Source: Staphylococcus haemolyticus (GTDB lineage: Bacteria; Bacillota; Bacilli; Staphylococcales; Staphylococcaceae). From it: DNA of 64,000 nt. A program made the translations under genes and the position numbers. Shown one piece after another: positions 31,355-40,921 of the stretch; position 1 is the stretch's first letter; each line of letters begins with the position of its first letter. The stretch spans positions 1,922,001 to 1,986,000 of the forward strand of contig NZ_CP035291.1 of NCBI RefSeq assembly GCF_006094395.1, in the 5' to 3' direction. The notes under the pieces are model-generated. The model saw only the letters and a list, made by a program, of their open reading frames with translations, was not told the DNA's origin and searched no databases.

Positions 31355-31401
31355 ATTTCTCTAGGGTTTATGTCCCAGACTCTTAGCGTGTTAACAGTCA
31401 A

Positions 31402-31782
31402 TCAATTATTACGAATCGCACGTTTAGACTGTTTAATCCAGACCGGTAGGCGTTCTTCAAGTGTTTGAAACCCATACTTTTCTGTTTCTTTAATTTCATC
31501 TAATACTGACTGCTTTTCTTTTTTTCGTTCATAATTCTTAAAGTAATCATTATCTTTAAGAGACAAATTTAGTTTTCCTTCATCATCAATTGATAAAATT
31601 TTTGCTTTAACGATTTGTCCTTCTGATAGAAATTTTTTTAAGTTGTGGACGTAATCATCCATAATTTCAGAAATATGGATAAGTCCTTCAGTATGGTCAG
31701 GGGTCTCAACAAAAGCGCCATACGGTTGAATTCCAGTCACACGCACTTTAATATGCTGACCTTCTTTATAGTGATTATTCAA
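31402..31782 (-). CDS. S1-domain RNA-binding protein (YugI / general stress protein 13 type)
   Basis: A 126-residue protein. An S1 RNA-binding domain covers residues about 5-75 (GQHIKVRVTGIQPYGAFVE, GLIHISEI, GQIVKAKILSID, KLNLSLK), followed by a basic, probably helical tail. It belongs to the YugI/GSP13 family, which associates with ribosomes or RNA; the precise role is not known to me. The start is TTG 31780-31782 behind AGGGG; no ATG lies nearby in frame. The IS element begins 19 bases after its stop and probably replaced or split its terminator. Confidence 0.9.
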   Translation of the reverse strand: MNNHYKEGQHIKVRVTGIQPYGAFVETPDHTEGLIHISEIMDDYVHNLKKFLSEGQIVKAKILSIDDEGKLNLSLKDNDYFKNYERKKEKQSVLDEIKETEKYGFQTLEERLPVWIKQSKRAIRNN

Positions 31783-31971
31783 CTTGATAACCCCTTACTT
31801 CGATTTACTTAACATAATTATAATAGCATAAATCACAAACTTGGACTAACTATAAACCAATAAAAATCCACATTTTTTCAAAAATATAATAACCCTTTCG
31901 ACAAATACTAAATTAACGTTCGCATTTAAGGTTATCGTTTTAAAAATTGCAATTGAATTGAAAGTTAAACC

Positions 31972-32005
31972 ATAAAAAAACGAATCGACATCAACCGTCG
32001 ATTCG
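31972..32005 (-). terminator. Cyclophilin gene terminator
   Basis: A perfect 9-bp GC-containing stem CGAATCGAC/GTCGATTCG with a minus-strand run of seven T residues. Confidence 0.92.
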
Positions 32006-32028
32006 AAAGATTTGTTCATAATCAATTA

Positions 32029-32625
32029 TTATTTATCTTCTACATCAATAGATTCAATAACTACATCATGTACAGGTTTATCTTGTGCACCTACTTTAGT
32101 ATTTGCAATATCTTCTAAAGTTGCTTCGCCTTCAATTAGTTGTCCGAACACAGTGTGTTTTTGATCTAACCAAGGCGTGCCACCATTATCCGCATATGCT
32201 TTGGCAATCGGTTCAGGCCAGCCACCATCTACTAATTGGTTAACCATAGATTCTGGAACTTCTTTCATTTGAACAACAAAGAATTGAGAACCATTTGTGT
32301 TTGGTCCTGCATTTGCCATTGAAAGCGCACCATATAAGTTAAAAGCCTCTAAAGAGAATTCATCTTCAAAAGAACCTCCATAAATACTTTCACCACCCAT
32401 ACCAGTTGCTGTAGGATCTCCTCCTTGAATCATGAAGTCATTAATAACACGGTGGAAAGTAATACCGTCATAATAACCATTTTTAGCGTGTGTCACAAAA
32501 TTTTCTACAGTTTTCGGCGCGATATCTGGGAACAACTTAAATGTCATATCGCCTTTATTTGTATGCATAACAACTTTAATTTCATTGTCTTGTATTTCTT
32601 TGTTTAGTTGTGGATAGTTAGTCAT
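32029..32625 (-). CDS. Peptidyl-prolyl cis-trans isomerase, cyclophilin type
   Basis: A 198-residue cytosolic cyclophilin with no signal peptide. The active-site segments are [19 protein letters not shown] near residue 58, [16 protein letters not shown] near 100 and the [10 protein letters not shown] strand near 150. The stretch [22 protein letters not shown] is an insertion common to the Gram-positive form. It accelerates prolyl isomerisation during folding. ATG 32625 follows GGAGA. It is divergent from kapB and monocistronic. Confidence 0.95.
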   Translation of the reverse strand: MTNYPQLNKEIQDNEIKVVMHTNKGDMTFKLFPDIAPKTVENFVTHAKNGYYDGITFHRVINDFMIQGGDPTATGMGGESIYGGSFEDEFSLEAFNLYGALSMANAGPNTNGSQFFVVQMKEVPESMVNQLVDGGWPEPIAKAYADNGGTPWLDQKHTVFGQLIEGEATLEDIANTKVGAQDKPVHDVVIESIDVEDK

Positions 32626-32693
32626 TTCAATTCTCCATTCATGTTATGATGATATAGATACATCTTAACACATTTGAAAGGAAGTAATATAGC

Positions 32694-33074
32694 ATGTTAT
32701 ACCGATTCTCACATAAGACTGGCGCTTACGGCGTTACTATTAAAGAAGAGAATGACGACCAAGTTCTAGTTCAAGTTGAACAAGTGATTAAACATCCAAA
32801 ACAAGGTGATTTACATAATCCAGGACAAACTGAAGGTGTCTTTTTCCATGAAAGACGTGCTCTAAGTCACTTTGAAAAACGTTATGCAACGCGTTCACAA
32901 TTGCGTGAGTTTAATGTTGAAGAAATGACTTATGAAGCGTCACTTCAACAAGCTATTACAAAAATGGAAAATGATTTAAAACAACAAAATACTGAATTTG
33001 CAAAACAAGCCTTAAACAATCTTGAAAATTTAAAAAATGACTATTCAATTCAATATAAACAAAAATTTTTATAG
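32694..33074 (+). CDS. kapB: KapB-like kinase-associated protein
   Basis: A 126-residue protein of the KapB family, named for a B. subtilis gene linked to sporulation kinase output. An N-terminal SH3-like beta domain (about 1-60, YRFSHKTGAYGVTIKEE) precedes a C-terminal helical part. No lipoprotein signal or lipobox cysteine is present, so the family name kinase-associated lipoprotein does not describe this protein. Staphylococci do not sporulate, so its role here is unknown. ATG 32694 follows AAAGGAAG. It lies between the cyclophilin gene and the mnh operon. Confidence 0.85.
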   Translation: MLYRFSHKTGAYGVTIKEENDDQVLVQVEQVIKHPKQGDLHNPGQTEGVFFHERRALSHFEKRYATRSQLREFNVEEMTYEASLQQAITKMENDLKQQNTEFAKQALNNLENLKNDYSIQYKQKFL

Positions 33075-33106
33075 GTCATTTGAACGTGTTTCTTCTTATT
33101 TAACAA

Positions 33107-33153
33107 GTTCTGAAAAATCACTACTCATATGAGTTTTCGGCGTTTTTCAGAAC
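33107..33153 (+). terminator. Hairpin between kapB and mnhA
   Basis: A perfect 11-bp stem GTTCTGAAAAA/TTTTTCAGAAC with a long loop that includes CTCATATGAG. There is no T-tail after the right arm, and that arm overlaps the mnh -35 box, so termination is uncertain. Confidence 0.5.
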
Positions 33154-33172
33154 AATATGATTCATGTATAAT
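33144..33172 (+). promoter_or_regulatory. mnhABCDEFG promoter
   Basis: TTTTCA (33144-33149) and a perfect TATAAT (33167-33172) are spaced by 17 bases. The transcription start would lie about 28 bases before the GTG start of mnhA. Confidence 0.6.
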
Positions 33173-33207
33173 ATATTGCATAAATATTTTTTAAGGAGGA
33201 TAACATA

Positions 33208-35619
33208 GTGAGTTTGTTACATATTGCGGTCATTTTACCGTTAATATTTGCACTCATTATTCCAATTCTATATCGATTCTTTAAAAAGATTCATTTAGGT
33301 TGGTTTGTATTACCTATTCCTGTTGTCTTATTTATCTATTTCTCATCTCTTATTTCGACTACTCAGTCAGGTAATACAGTAATAAAAACATTAAACTGGA
33401 TGCCACATATAGGTATGAATTTTGATTTATATCTTGATGGCTTAAGCATTTTATTTAGTTTACTTATAACAGGTATAGGATCGTTAGTGGTTTTATATTC
33501 CATTGGTTACTTAAGTAAATCTGAACAACTTGGTAATTTTTATTGTTATTTATTACTATTTATGGGTGCAATGTTAGGCGTTGTCCTTTCAGACAATTTA
33601 ATTATTTTATATCTATTTTGGGAATTGACTTCGTTTTCAAGTTTTTTACTTATCTCTTTCTGGAGAGAAAAAAAGGCATCTATTTATGGTGCACAAAAGT
33701 CATTAATCATTACCGTATTTGGTGGATTAAGTTTATTAGGGGGATTCATTTTAATTTCTCTAGCAGGTGATTCACTTAGCTTACACGAGCTAATTGCTAA
33801 TGCATCTGAAATTCAACATAGTCCATTATTTATCTTCGCAATGGTACTTATTATGTTGGGTGCATTCACTAAATCTGCACAAGTTCCATTTTATATTTGG
33901 TTGCCTGACGCTATGGAAGCACCTACCCCAGTCAGTGCATATCTACACTCGGCAACAATGGTGAAAGCAGGATTATATTTAGTTGCTCGTGTTACACCGC
34001 TTTTTGCGATATCACAAGGATGGATTTGGACAATTACTTTAGTTGGTCTAATCACGCTTTTCTGGGCATCTTTAAATGCCACAAAACAACAAGATTTGAA
34101 AGGTATACTTGCCTTCTCAACAGTATCTCAACTTGGCATGATTATGTCGATGTTAGGTATTGGTGCCGTAAGTTATCATTTCGAGGGAAGTCAAAGCCAA
34201 TTGTACATTGCTGGATTTACTGCAGCAGTGTTTCATCTAGTGAATCACGCCACATTTAAAGGTGCGTTATTCATGATTACAGGTGCTGTAGATCATGTTA
34301 CAGGCACAAGAGATGTTAAAAAACTTGGTGGTTTACTAACGATTATGCCTATTTCATTTACAATTACTGTTATTACAGCATTAAGTATGGCAGGCATTCC
34401 ACCGTTTAATGGCTTCCTTTCTAAAGAAAAATTTCTTGAAGCCATGATTGAGATTTCTCACGCTAATGTTTTCAGTTTAGATACATTAGGTATTGTTTTT
34501 CCTATTTTAGCTATTGTGGGTAGTATATTTACATTTGTTTATTCAATTAAATTTATTATGTATATTTTCTTTGGTAAACATCAACCGAATGCTTTACCTA
34601 AAAAAGCACATGAAGCTTCAATATTAATGTTATTATCTCCAATCATTTTAGCAGTACTCGTTGTTGTCTTTGGGTTATTCCCTGGATTATTAACGCAATC
34701 TATTGTAGAACCAGCGACAACTGCAATTAGTGGTATGAGTAATGTTAATGCGGAATTCCACTTATTCCATGGTATTACGCCTGCATTTATTTCAACATTA
34801 ATTATTTGGATATTAGGTATTCTTTTATTACTAACATTTAGTTATTGGATCCGACTCTTACACGCTCAGCCAACACGTTTAACGTTAAATCATTGGTATG
34901 ATTCTACTGGAAAATACTTGCCTAATTATTCAGCGAATATGACGAATAGTTATGTAAATGGTTATGTTAGAGATAGCTTAGTCATTATATTCGGTATGCT
35001 TATTGTCGTTACGATTGTGACGCTACTAAGCGTTCCTTTTGACTTTAATTTTAAAGATATAAATAATATTCATATTTATGAAATAGCGATTTTAATATTA
35101 TTAATTATCGCAGCATTTATGGTTGTTATTGCTAAATCACGTTTATTTAGCGTTATCATGCTAGGTGTGGTCGGTTATTCAGTATCTGTGTTATTTGTAT
35201 TTTTCAAAGCACCAGACCTTGCCTTAACACAGTTCGTAGTAGAATCGATTTCTACAGCGTTATTCTTATTATGTTTCTATCATTTACCTAATTTAAATCG
35301 TTATAATGAAACACGATCATTTAAATTAACGAACGCACTTATTTCAATTGGTGTCGGACTTGTTGTCATTATCTTAGGTTTAATTGCGTACGGAAACAGA
35401 CATTTTACATCTATTGGAGAATACTATAAAGCACATGTTTATGATTTAGCTCACGGTAAGAACATGGTAAATGTCATACTTGTTGACTTCCGTGGTATGG
35501 ATACTTTATTTGAATCATCTGTATTAGGTATTGCAGGTTTAGGTGTGTATACAATGATTAAGTTGCGTCGTAAACATCAATCAAGTGAGGTGAAAAGTGA
35601 TGAACAGACAGAACAATAA
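33208..35619 (+). CDS. mnhA: Na+/H+ antiporter subunit MnhA
   Basis: The largest subunit of the seven-protein Mrp-type Na+/H+ antiporter, related to complex I NuoL plus an MnhB-like domain. It has 803 residues and about 20 helices. The proton-channel region shows the conserved [13 protein letters not shown]lu-containing helix (about 140), [37 protein letters not shown] (about 220-255) and FLSKEKF near 400. The C-terminal part (about 620-760) with [21 protein letters not shown] carries the MrpA-specific domain. The start is GTG 33208, behind AAGGAGG. First gene of the mnh1-type operon. Its last codons contain the mnhB ribosome site. Confidence 0.96.
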   Translation: MSLLHIAVILPLIFALIIPILYRFFKKIHLGWFVLPIPVVLFIYFSSLISTTQSGNTVIKTLNWMPHIGMNFDLYLDGLSILFSLLITGIGSLVVLYSIGYLSKSEQLGNFYCYLLLFMGAMLGVVLSDNLIILYLFWELTSFSSFLLISFWREKKASIYGAQKSLIITVFGGLSLLGGFILISLAGDSLSLHELIANASEIQHSPLFIFAMVLIMLGAFTKSAQVPFYIWLPDAMEAPTPVSAYLHSATMVKAGLYLVARVTPLFAISQGWIWTITLVGLITLFWASLNATKQQDLKGILAFSTVSQLGMIMSMLGIGAVSYHFEGSQSQLYIAGFTAAVFHLVNHATFKGALFMITGAVDHVTGTRDVKKLGGLLTIMPISFTITVITALSMAGIPPFNGFLSKEKFLEAMIEISHANVFSLDTLGIVFPILAIVGSIFTFVYSIKFIMYIFFGKHQPNALPKKAHEASILMLLSPIILAVLVVVFGLFPGLLTQSIVEPATTAISGMSNVNAEFHLFHGITPAFISTLIIWILGILLLLTFSYWIRLLHAQPTRLTLNHWYDSTGKYLPNYSANMTNSYVNGYVRDSLVIIFGMLIVVTIVTLLSVPFDFNFKDINNIHIYEIAILILLIIAAFMVVIAKSRLFSVIMLGVVGYSVSVLFVFFKAPDLALTQFVVESISTALFLLCFYHLPNLNRYNETRSFKLTNALISIGVGLVVIILGLIAYGNRHFTSIGEYYKAHVYDLAHGKNMVNVILVDFRGMDTLFESSVLGIAGLGVYTMIKLRRKHQSSEVKSDEQTEQ

Positions 35620-36028
35620 TTTAATGTTTCAATATGCCGCTGTTATTATCGCCTTTCTAATCGCCTTATTTGGGGTCACTTTATTCTTTGCAGGACATTA
35701 TACACCTGGTGGTGGCTTCGTAGGTGGCCTACTATTATCATGTGCACTAACTATCATCGCAATTGCGTTTGATATTAAAACGATGGAAAAGGTATTCCCG
35801 TGGGATTTTAAAATTTTAATTGGAATTGGCTTATTATTCTGTGTTGGTACTCCATTAGCGAGTTGGTTCTATGGTGAAAACTTTTTCACACACACGGAAT
35901 TTAATATACCGTTGCCCCTACTTCAACCTGTTCATATGAACACACCGATGTTCTTTGATTTCGGAGTTCTTTGCGCAGTAGTTGGAACGATTATGACAAT
36001 TATTATAACGATTGGAGAGAGCGAATAG
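35600..36028 (+). CDS. mnhB: Na+/H+ antiporter subunit MnhB
   Basis: A 142-residue membrane subunit with four helices and the MnhB signature [15 protein letters not shown] near residue 30, facing MnhA in the Mrp complex. The start is ATG 35600, nine bases from GAGG; the GTG immediately before it is less well spaced. It overlaps mnhA by 20 bases and its stop codon overlaps the mnhC start by one base, so translation is coupled along the operon. Confidence 0.95.
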   Translation: MNRQNNNLMFQYAAVIIAFLIALFGVTLFFAGHYTPGGGFVGGLLLSCALTIIAIAFDIKTMEKVFPWDFKILIGIGLLFCVGTPLASWFYGENFFTHTEFNIPLPLLQPVHMNTPMFFDFGVLCAVVGTIMTIIITIGESE

Positions 36029-36369
36029 TGGAAATAATCATGATATTTGTATGTGGCATCCTCGCTTCAATTAGTGTCTATCTCGTTTTATCTAAAAGTT
36101 TGATACGAATTGTTATGGGGACAACTTTAATTACACATGCATCAAATTTATTTTTAATTACTATGGGTGGATTGAAACATGGCGAAATGCCAATCTATGA
36201 AAAAAATATTAGTCAATATGTCGATCCTATCCCCCATGCATTAATACTAACGGCAATCGTTATCGCGTTTGCGACAACTGCCTTTTTCTTAGTCTTAGCA
36301 TTTAGAACATATAAAGAATTAGGTACTGACAACGTAGAAAGAATGAAAGGAGTTTTAGATGATGATTGA
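36028..36369 (+). CDS. mnhC: Na+/H+ antiporter subunit MnhC
   Basis: A 113-residue NuoK-like subunit with three helices; the second carries [15 protein letters not shown] and the third [23 protein letters not shown] with the conserved region near the membrane proton path. The start is GTG 36028, overlapping the mnhB stop by one base, behind GGAGAGA. A longer reading would begin deep within mnhB. It ends 8 bases inside mnhD. Confidence 0.94.
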   Translation: MEIIMIFVCGILASISVYLVLSKSLIRIVMGTTLITHASNLFLITMGGLKHGEMPIYEKNISQYVDPIPHALILTAIVIAFATTAFFLVLAFRTYKELGTDNVERMKGVLDDD

Positions 36370-37861
36370 AAATAACTTAGTCGTCCTTTCATTAGTCGTA
36401 CCTATCTTTACAGCAATTATATTGGTCTTTTTAGGACAACGTTATCGTGCGAAACGATATGTCACTTTAACTGGTCTAGTCCTGACACTAATTGTGGCAA
36501 TAATCAATTTAAGAAATGTATATGTCGATGGTCCGCTTAAAGTAGAATTGGGTTCTTGGCCTGCACCTTATGGCATTATCTTTTTACTAGATAGTTTTAG
36601 TGCAATGTTGATTGTGACTAGTATCATTATCACCATTTTAATTACTGCATTTTCAAGTACCACAGCAGGAATAGATAGAGAACGTTATTATTATCACTTC
36701 TCTATCACATTTATGTTAGTAGGAATTATAGGTGCATTTACAACTGGAGATATATTTAACTTATTTGTATTTTTCGAAGTCTTCCTAATGTCATCTTACG
36801 CACTACTTGTACTAGGTGGCACTCAAATTCAATTACGTGAAACTGTCAAATACTTATTAGTTAATATAGTTACCTCAACATTCTTTGTAATTGCAGTAGC
36901 GATTTTATATTCCATCGTTGGTACGTTAAACATGGCAGATATTAGTGAAAAATTATCTACATTGTCTAACACACATGGCGGACTCTTAAGTATAGTCTTT
37001 ATTTTATTTATCTTCGTGTTCGCAACTAAAGCTGGTGCTTTCCCTATGTACGTATGGTTGCCAGGTTCATATTATGCACCACCATTTGCAATCATTGCAT
37101 TTTTTGGTGCCCTACTAACAAAAGTAGGCGTATATGCGATTTTAAGAACTTTGAGCTTGTTCTTCCACAACACAATGAGTTTCTCGCACTATACAATTTT
37201 ATTCTTAGCGTTATTAACGATCATTTTTGGTTCAGTAGGTGCGATTGCATACGATGACACTAAAAAGATTATTATTTATAATATCATGATTGCTGTCGGA
37301 GTTATCTTAGTTGGCGTAGCAATGATGAATGAAGCAGGTATTATAGGTGCGATTTACTACACAATTCATGACATGTTAGTCAAAACTGCCCTATTTTTAC
37401 TTATAGGTGTGATGTATCAAATTACGAAATCTACAAGTCTTAAAGACTTTGGCGGTTTAATTAAACACTACCCTGTACTAGGATGGACTTTCTTCATCGC
37501 AGCACTAAGTCTCGCTGGTATACCGCCTCTAAGTGGTTTTTATGGTAAATATTACATTGTACAAGCAACCTTTGAAAAAGGGTTTTATGTAAGTGGTATT
37601 ATCGTTTTACTTTCAAGTTTAGTTGTACTATATTCAGTCATTCATATTTTCTTAAAAGGCTTTTTCGGGAAACCTAAAGGTTATGAGCCTACTCAAAGTG
37701 TTAACGTTAAACACGCAACTACTATTTCAATAATTGCTGTCGTCATCACAGTCGTATTTGGATTATCTGCTGATTTATTATATCCATTAATTTCTGAGGC
37801 GGCTCAATCGTTTTACGATCCTAGCATCTATATTGAGAGTGTCTTAGGAGGTAGATCATAA
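36362..37861 (+). CDS. mnhD: Na+/H+ antiporter subunit MnhD
   Basis: A 499-residue NuoN/NuoM-like subunit with about 14 helices. It has [20 protein letters not shown] (channel Glu, about 135-155), [22 protein letters not shown] (Lys and antiporter motif, about 220-245), [18 protein letters not shown] and [17 protein letters not shown]. The start may be ATG 36362 or the adjacent ATG 36359; both are served by AAAGGAG and 36362 agrees with the S. aureus form. Its TAA stop overlaps the mnhE start. Confidence 0.95.
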   Translation: MIENNLVVLSLVVPIFTAIILVFLGQRYRAKRYVTLTGLVLTLIVAIINLRNVYVDGPLKVELGSWPAPYGIIFLLDSFSAMLIVTSIIITILITAFSSTTAGIDRERYYYHFSITFMLVGIIGAFTTGDIFNLFVFFEVFLMSSYALLVLGGTQIQLRETVKYLLVNIVTSTFFVIAVAILYSIVGTLNMADISEKLSTLSNTHGGLLSIVFILFIFVFATKAGAFPMYVWLPGSYYAPPFAIIAFFGALLTKVGVYAILRTLSLFFHNTMSFSHYTILFLALLTIIFGSVGAIAYDDTKKIIIYNIMIAVGVILVGVAMMNEAGIIGAIYYTIHDMLVKTALFLLIGVMYQITKSTSLKDFGGLIKHYPVLGWTFFIAALSLAGIPPLSGFYGKYYIVQATFEKGFYVSGIIVLLSSLVVLYSVIHIFLKGFFGKPKGYEPTQSVNVKHATTISIIAVVITVVFGLSADLLYPLISEAAQSFYDPSIYIESVLGGRS

Positions 37862-38340
37862 TGGCTATTCAAATTATTTTAAACTTTATCTTAGCTTTTA
37901 TTTGGATTTTCTTAAGTGGTAGCTATACATTAAATAACCTCTTACTCGGTTTCATACTAGGACTCGGATTTGTATATTTATTTAGTAGAATATTACCAGG
38001 AAGATTTTATTTCATAAAAATTTATAAGATATTAAAATTAGCGGTTGTATTTTTTGTAGAATTATTAAAAGCTAATATCGACGTCTTAAAAATTGTTCTA
38101 CAACCTAAACTTAAGAATGAACCAGGATTCTTCGTATATCACACTGACTTAAAAACTGATTGGCAAATCGTTTTATTATCTAATTTAATAACATTGACGC
38201 CTGGAACAGTCGTATTAGGTATAAGTGATGATAGAAAAAAAATATATATTCACTCTATAGATTTTAGTACTAAAGAAGAAGAAGTTGAAGGTATAAAATC
38301 TTCATTAGAGAGAGTAGTTAGAGAGGTGGGCGAAGACTAA
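37861..38340 (+). CDS. mnhE: Na+/H+ antiporter subunit MnhE
   Basis: A 159-residue subunit: an N-terminal membrane part of three helices (about 3-75) and a cytoplasmic C-terminal domain with the family segment [14 protein letters not shown] near residue 115. In Mrp complexes MnhE lies among the peripheral E-F-G subunits needed for assembly and transport. ATG 37861 overlaps the mnhD stop as TAATG, and its own stop overlaps mnhF in the same way. Confidence 0.94.
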
Positions 38341-38630
38341 TGTTAAAAATCATCATGATTATTGCTTTAATTGTTGTTGCAATATCAATGTTAGCGATGT
38401 TTGTTCGTATCATCAAAGGTCCCACATTAGCCGATAGAATTTTAGCACTTGATGCAATCGGTTTACAACTAATGGCGTGTATCGCCTTATATAGTATATT
38501 CATAGGTTCAGAATATTTACTCGTAGCTATTTTATTAATTGGTATTTTAGCCTTTTTAGGAACAGCCGTCTTCTCAAAATATATGGATAAAGGTAAGGTG
38601 ATTGAACGTGATAACGAACATCATCATTAG
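38340..38630 (+). CDS. mnhF: Na+/H+ antiporter subunit MnhF
   Basis: A 96-residue subunit with three helices and the conserved [22 protein letters not shown] segment at about 22-43, which contains the Asp suggested to take part in ion passage. It ends in a charged, His-rich tail. ATG 38340 overlaps the mnhE stop. Its 3' end overlaps mnhG by 23 bases. Confidence 0.94.
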
Positions 38631-38964
38631 TTTAGCTGTTATCTTTGTCATTTTAGGAGCTATTATAAGTGCCGTTACTGCTATTGGTATTATAAGATTA
38701 AAAGATATTTATTCGCGTGGTCATGCTGCAGGCAAATCAGCAACTTTAGGTGCTATTTTCCTATTGTTTGGCACATTCTTATACTTTATCGCTACAGATG
38801 GATATATTAATATGCAGTTAATCTTTGGTATTCTTTTTATTCTTATAACTGGCCCACTTTCAAGTCATTTAATAATGAGAGCAGCTTATAATAATAAAAC
38901 ACCTTATACTAAAGATACGAAGATCGATGAATTAAAAAATGAATTTAAAGATAAGATGATTTAA
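38608..38964 (+). CDS. mnhG: Na+/H+ antiporter subunit MnhG
   Basis: A 118-residue last subunit of the Mnh complex with three helices; [26 protein letters not shown] lies between the first two. The start is GTG 38608, seven bases from AAGGTG; the TTG six bases earlier would sit too close to that site. The complex as a whole exchanges cytoplasmic Na+ for external H+ and supports growth in salt and at alkaline pH. A strong hairpin terminator closes the operon. Confidence 0.94.
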
Positions 38965-39031
38965 CTAATACATCAACTTACTAAATTGAAAAAGTTCTTA
39001 TAGCAAACTTTATATAGCTCAAGTCACAATT

Positions 39032-39079
39032 GCGGGTGGAGACAGAATTCAAAATGATTTCTGTCCCCGCCCTTTTTTT
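39032..39079 (+). terminator. mnh operon terminator, GAATTC-hairpin family
   Basis: A GC-rich lower stem (GCGGGTGGAGACAGAA / TTTCTGTCCCCGCCC) with apex GAATTC-AAA-ATGATTTC and a run of seven T residues. Confidence 0.92.
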
Positions 39080-39080
39080 A

Positions 39081-39109
39081 TTGTCTAGTCTACATATTTA
39101 TGATAATAT
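39081..39109 (+). promoter_or_regulatory. Promoter of the Zur-box flavoprotein gene
   Basis: TTGTCT (39081-39086) and TAATAT (39104-39109) are spaced by 17 bases. The Zur-like box begins at the next base. Confidence 0.7.
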
Positions 39110-39130
39110 AAATCGTAATTATTACGTTTT
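39110..39130. promoter_or_regulatory. Zur box
   Basis: AAATCGTAAT-T-ATTACGTTTT matches the Firmicutes Zur box (AAATCGTAAT-N-ATTACGATTT) at 20 of 21 positions. It abuts the -10 box and covers the expected transcription start. Zur bound to zinc would repress the gene, releasing it in zinc starvation. Confidence 0.82.
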
Positions 39131-39151
39131 AAAAAAGAAAGAAGTGTTATT

Positions 39152-40318
39152 ATGCATTGGACAATTATCGGTGGCGGTTTACAAGGTACAACAATTGCGA
39201 TTCAACTAAGAGAATTAGGGCTATCTAGAGATAAATTAACAATTATAGACCCTTATGCCACACTATGTGAACAATTCAATGATTTTTCTCATCGTATCAG
39301 CATGCCCTATTTGCGTTCACCAATTGTACATCACATCCACCCTAACCCATTCCATTTAAAACAATTCGCTAAAGTTCAACAATATGCGCACGGTACATAT
39401 GGTCAATACCAACGTCCACAAACAGATATGTTTATGCATCATGTTCACGAACAAGTTCATCATTATGATTTAAACGAAAATCATATTCAAGGCTATGTAG
39501 AAGCATTAGCGAAGAAAGATGGTCAATGGCAAATACAATTAAATGATAATCGAGTCATACACACGGATTGCGTTATATTAGCAAATGGATGTACGCATAA
39601 ACCCTATATTCCTAATATTTATCAAGATGCTGATGATGTGTGCCACATTTTCGATAAATCATTTAATACAACTATGTATGGACATAGTTCTCACGTTATA
39701 GGAAGTGGTATTTCTGCTGCCCATTTAACTTTAAAACTTATAAATCAATCTCATGATAAAGTTATTCATTTATGGATGAATAAAGACATTGATATCCAAC
39801 ATTTCGATGCAGATCCAGGTTGGTTAGGTCCTAAAAATATGAATCACTTTTTAAATATTGAATCTTCTTTAGAACGGCAGTCTATCATTCAACACGAAAG
39901 ACATAAAGGTTCAATGCCTAGAGAGTTATATTTACGACTTAAGAAACATATTCAATCTGGACGACTTATAATTCATAAAGAGAATATTTTATCAGTTGAC
40001 CAACATCAAATTCATACAGAACAAGCGGCTATCCCTTATGATTTCATTTTATTAGCAACCGGTTTTGAACCAACACTATTAAAACAGCCTATGATTCAAT
40101 CATTAATTAAAAATGAAGATGCTCCATTAACACGCTGTGGATTACCTTCCATTAGTTCTGAATTAGAGTGGTTACCTCAATTGTTTGTGTCAGGTGGTTT
40201 AGCAGATTTAGAACTGGGTCCTTTTGCTAGAAATATCATGGGTGGAAGAGAAGCCGCTCAAAGAATTAAACAGGCTTATAAACGTTTATCGGCTCAACCT
40301 ATCCAAAAACATGCTTAA
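39152..40318 (+). CDS. FAD/NAD(P)-binding oxidoreductase, probably Zur-regulated
   Basis: A 388-residue protein with two dinucleotide folds: IIGGGLQGTTIAIQLRELG at the N-terminus for FAD and VIGSGISAAHLTLKL near residue 180 for NAD(P). LILATGFEP-type ATG motif lies near 295 and a C-terminal FVSGGLADLELGPFARNIMGG block closes the FAD site. It resembles the SidA/PvdA-like and other flavin monooxygenase-type proteins but I cannot assign a substrate. The N-terminal half is rich in histidine (for example HHIHPNPFH). ATG 39152 has only a weak site (GAAAGAAG). It is monocistronic. The Zur box suggests a role in zinc limitation; that is inference. Confidence 0.85.
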   Translation: MHWTIIGGGLQGTTIAIQLRELGLSRDKLTIIDPYATLCEQFNDFSHRISMPYLRSPIVHHIHPNPFHLKQFAKVQQYAHGTYGQYQRPQTDMFMHHVHEQVHHYDLNENHIQGYVEALAKKDGQWQIQLNDNRVIHTDCVILANGCTHKPYIPNIYQDADDVCHIFDKSFNTTMYGHSSHVIGSGISAAHLTLKLINQSHDKVIHLWMNKDIDIQHFDADPGWLGPKNMNHFLNIESSLERQSIIQHERHKGSMPRELYLRLKKHIQSGRLIIHKENILSVDQHQIHTEQAAIPYDFILLATGFEPTLLKQPMIQSLIKNEDAPLTRCGLPSISSELEWLPQLFVSGGLADLELGPFARNIMGGREAAQRIKQAYKRLSAQPIQKHA

Positions 40319-40396
40319 TTTCATTAGAAGTAATTGTCAACGTAACAACTATAAACTATTTTTAAATACGATCTCTTGTATATTTCTTATAAAAAA

Positions 40397-40450
40397 GCAG
40401 GCGTAGGATAGAATTCTTTATGAATTCACCGTCCCACGTCTGCGTTTTTT
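40397..40450. terminator. Bidirectional terminator, GAATTC-hairpin family
   Basis: Lower stem GCAGGCGTAGGA/TCCCACGTCTGC with apex GAATTC-TTT-ATGAATTC, flanked by AAAAAA on the left and a T-run on the right. It serves the flavoprotein gene and the convergent thioesterase gene. Confidence 0.85.
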
Positions 40451-40521
40451 CTTAAACAAATACTTTTATAAGTAGGATATTTAAAACAATGCTTAATCGA
40501 ACTAAAGCAGCGTTTGGTATT

Positions 40522-40899
40522 TTATTGCTTTAAAAGTTTAATTCCAATTGTTCCTCTCATAACACTTATCAATTGGCCTTGTTCACTTTTTATTTCTATA
40601 TTCCAAACTTGAGTTGTGCTTCCTTTATGAATAATCGTTGCTGTAGCAATAACACGACCTTCTTTAACCGAATGAATATGGTTAGCATTCATTTCTAAAC
40701 CTAGTGGTATGAACGATTTCGTATCGATTAGATTAGCAGCGCCTAATGAACACGCTGTTTCACCTAAAGCAATTGTTGCACCACCATGCAAATAACCGAA
40801 TGGTTGTTTAACTTTATCAGTAACAGGCATTGAAATTACTACTTTACCCTCTGATGTTTCTTCAATCTGCATTTCGAAAGTTTCCAATAAGTTAGTCAT
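40522..40899 (-). CDS. Hotdog-fold acyl-CoA thioesterase (PaaI/MenI-like)
   Basis: A 125-residue hotdog-fold protein with the PaaI-family active-site block QPFGYLHGGATIALGETACS at about 32-51 (conserved HGG and a catalytic Glu) and a C-terminal sheet ending in GTIGI. Close relatives include 1,4-dihydroxy-2-naphthoyl-CoA hydrolases of menaquinone synthesis. Staphylococci need such a step, and two type II NADH dehydrogenases that reduce menaquinone lie nearby, so this is a reasonable candidate; the assignment is inference. ATG 40899 follows GAGGTG. It is close downstream of the YuiF-type transporter (22 bases), so they are probably co-transcribed. Confidence 0.85.
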   Translation of the reverse strand: MTNLLETFEMQIEETSEGKVVISMPVTDKVKQPFGYLHGGATIALGETACSLGAANLIDTKSFIPLGLEMNANHIHSVKEGRVIATATIIHKGSTTQVWNIEIKSEQGQLISVMRGTIGIKLLKQ

Positions 40900-40921
40900 T
40901 TAATTGTTCACCTCATTACAC

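Larger units (their letters stand above)
29447..31382 (-). mobile_element. IS1272-like insertion sequence (IS1182 family)
   Basis: The element is 1936 bp, bounded by 16-bp inverted repeats GAGTCCGGGACATAAA (29447-29462) and, inverted, GAGTCTGGGACATAAA (31367-31382), with 15 identities. Size, repeat length and transposase agree with what I know of staphylococcal IS1272. I see no direct target duplication: flanks are ATAAAAAA on the left and TTAGCGTG on the right. The flanks instead form a weak inverted repeat (ACGC-A-TAA / TTA-GCGT), consistent with insertion into a hairpin. It sits 19 bases after the S1-domain gene stop and 127 bases before ofrA. The transposase reads leftward, towards ofrA. 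Confidence 0.92.
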
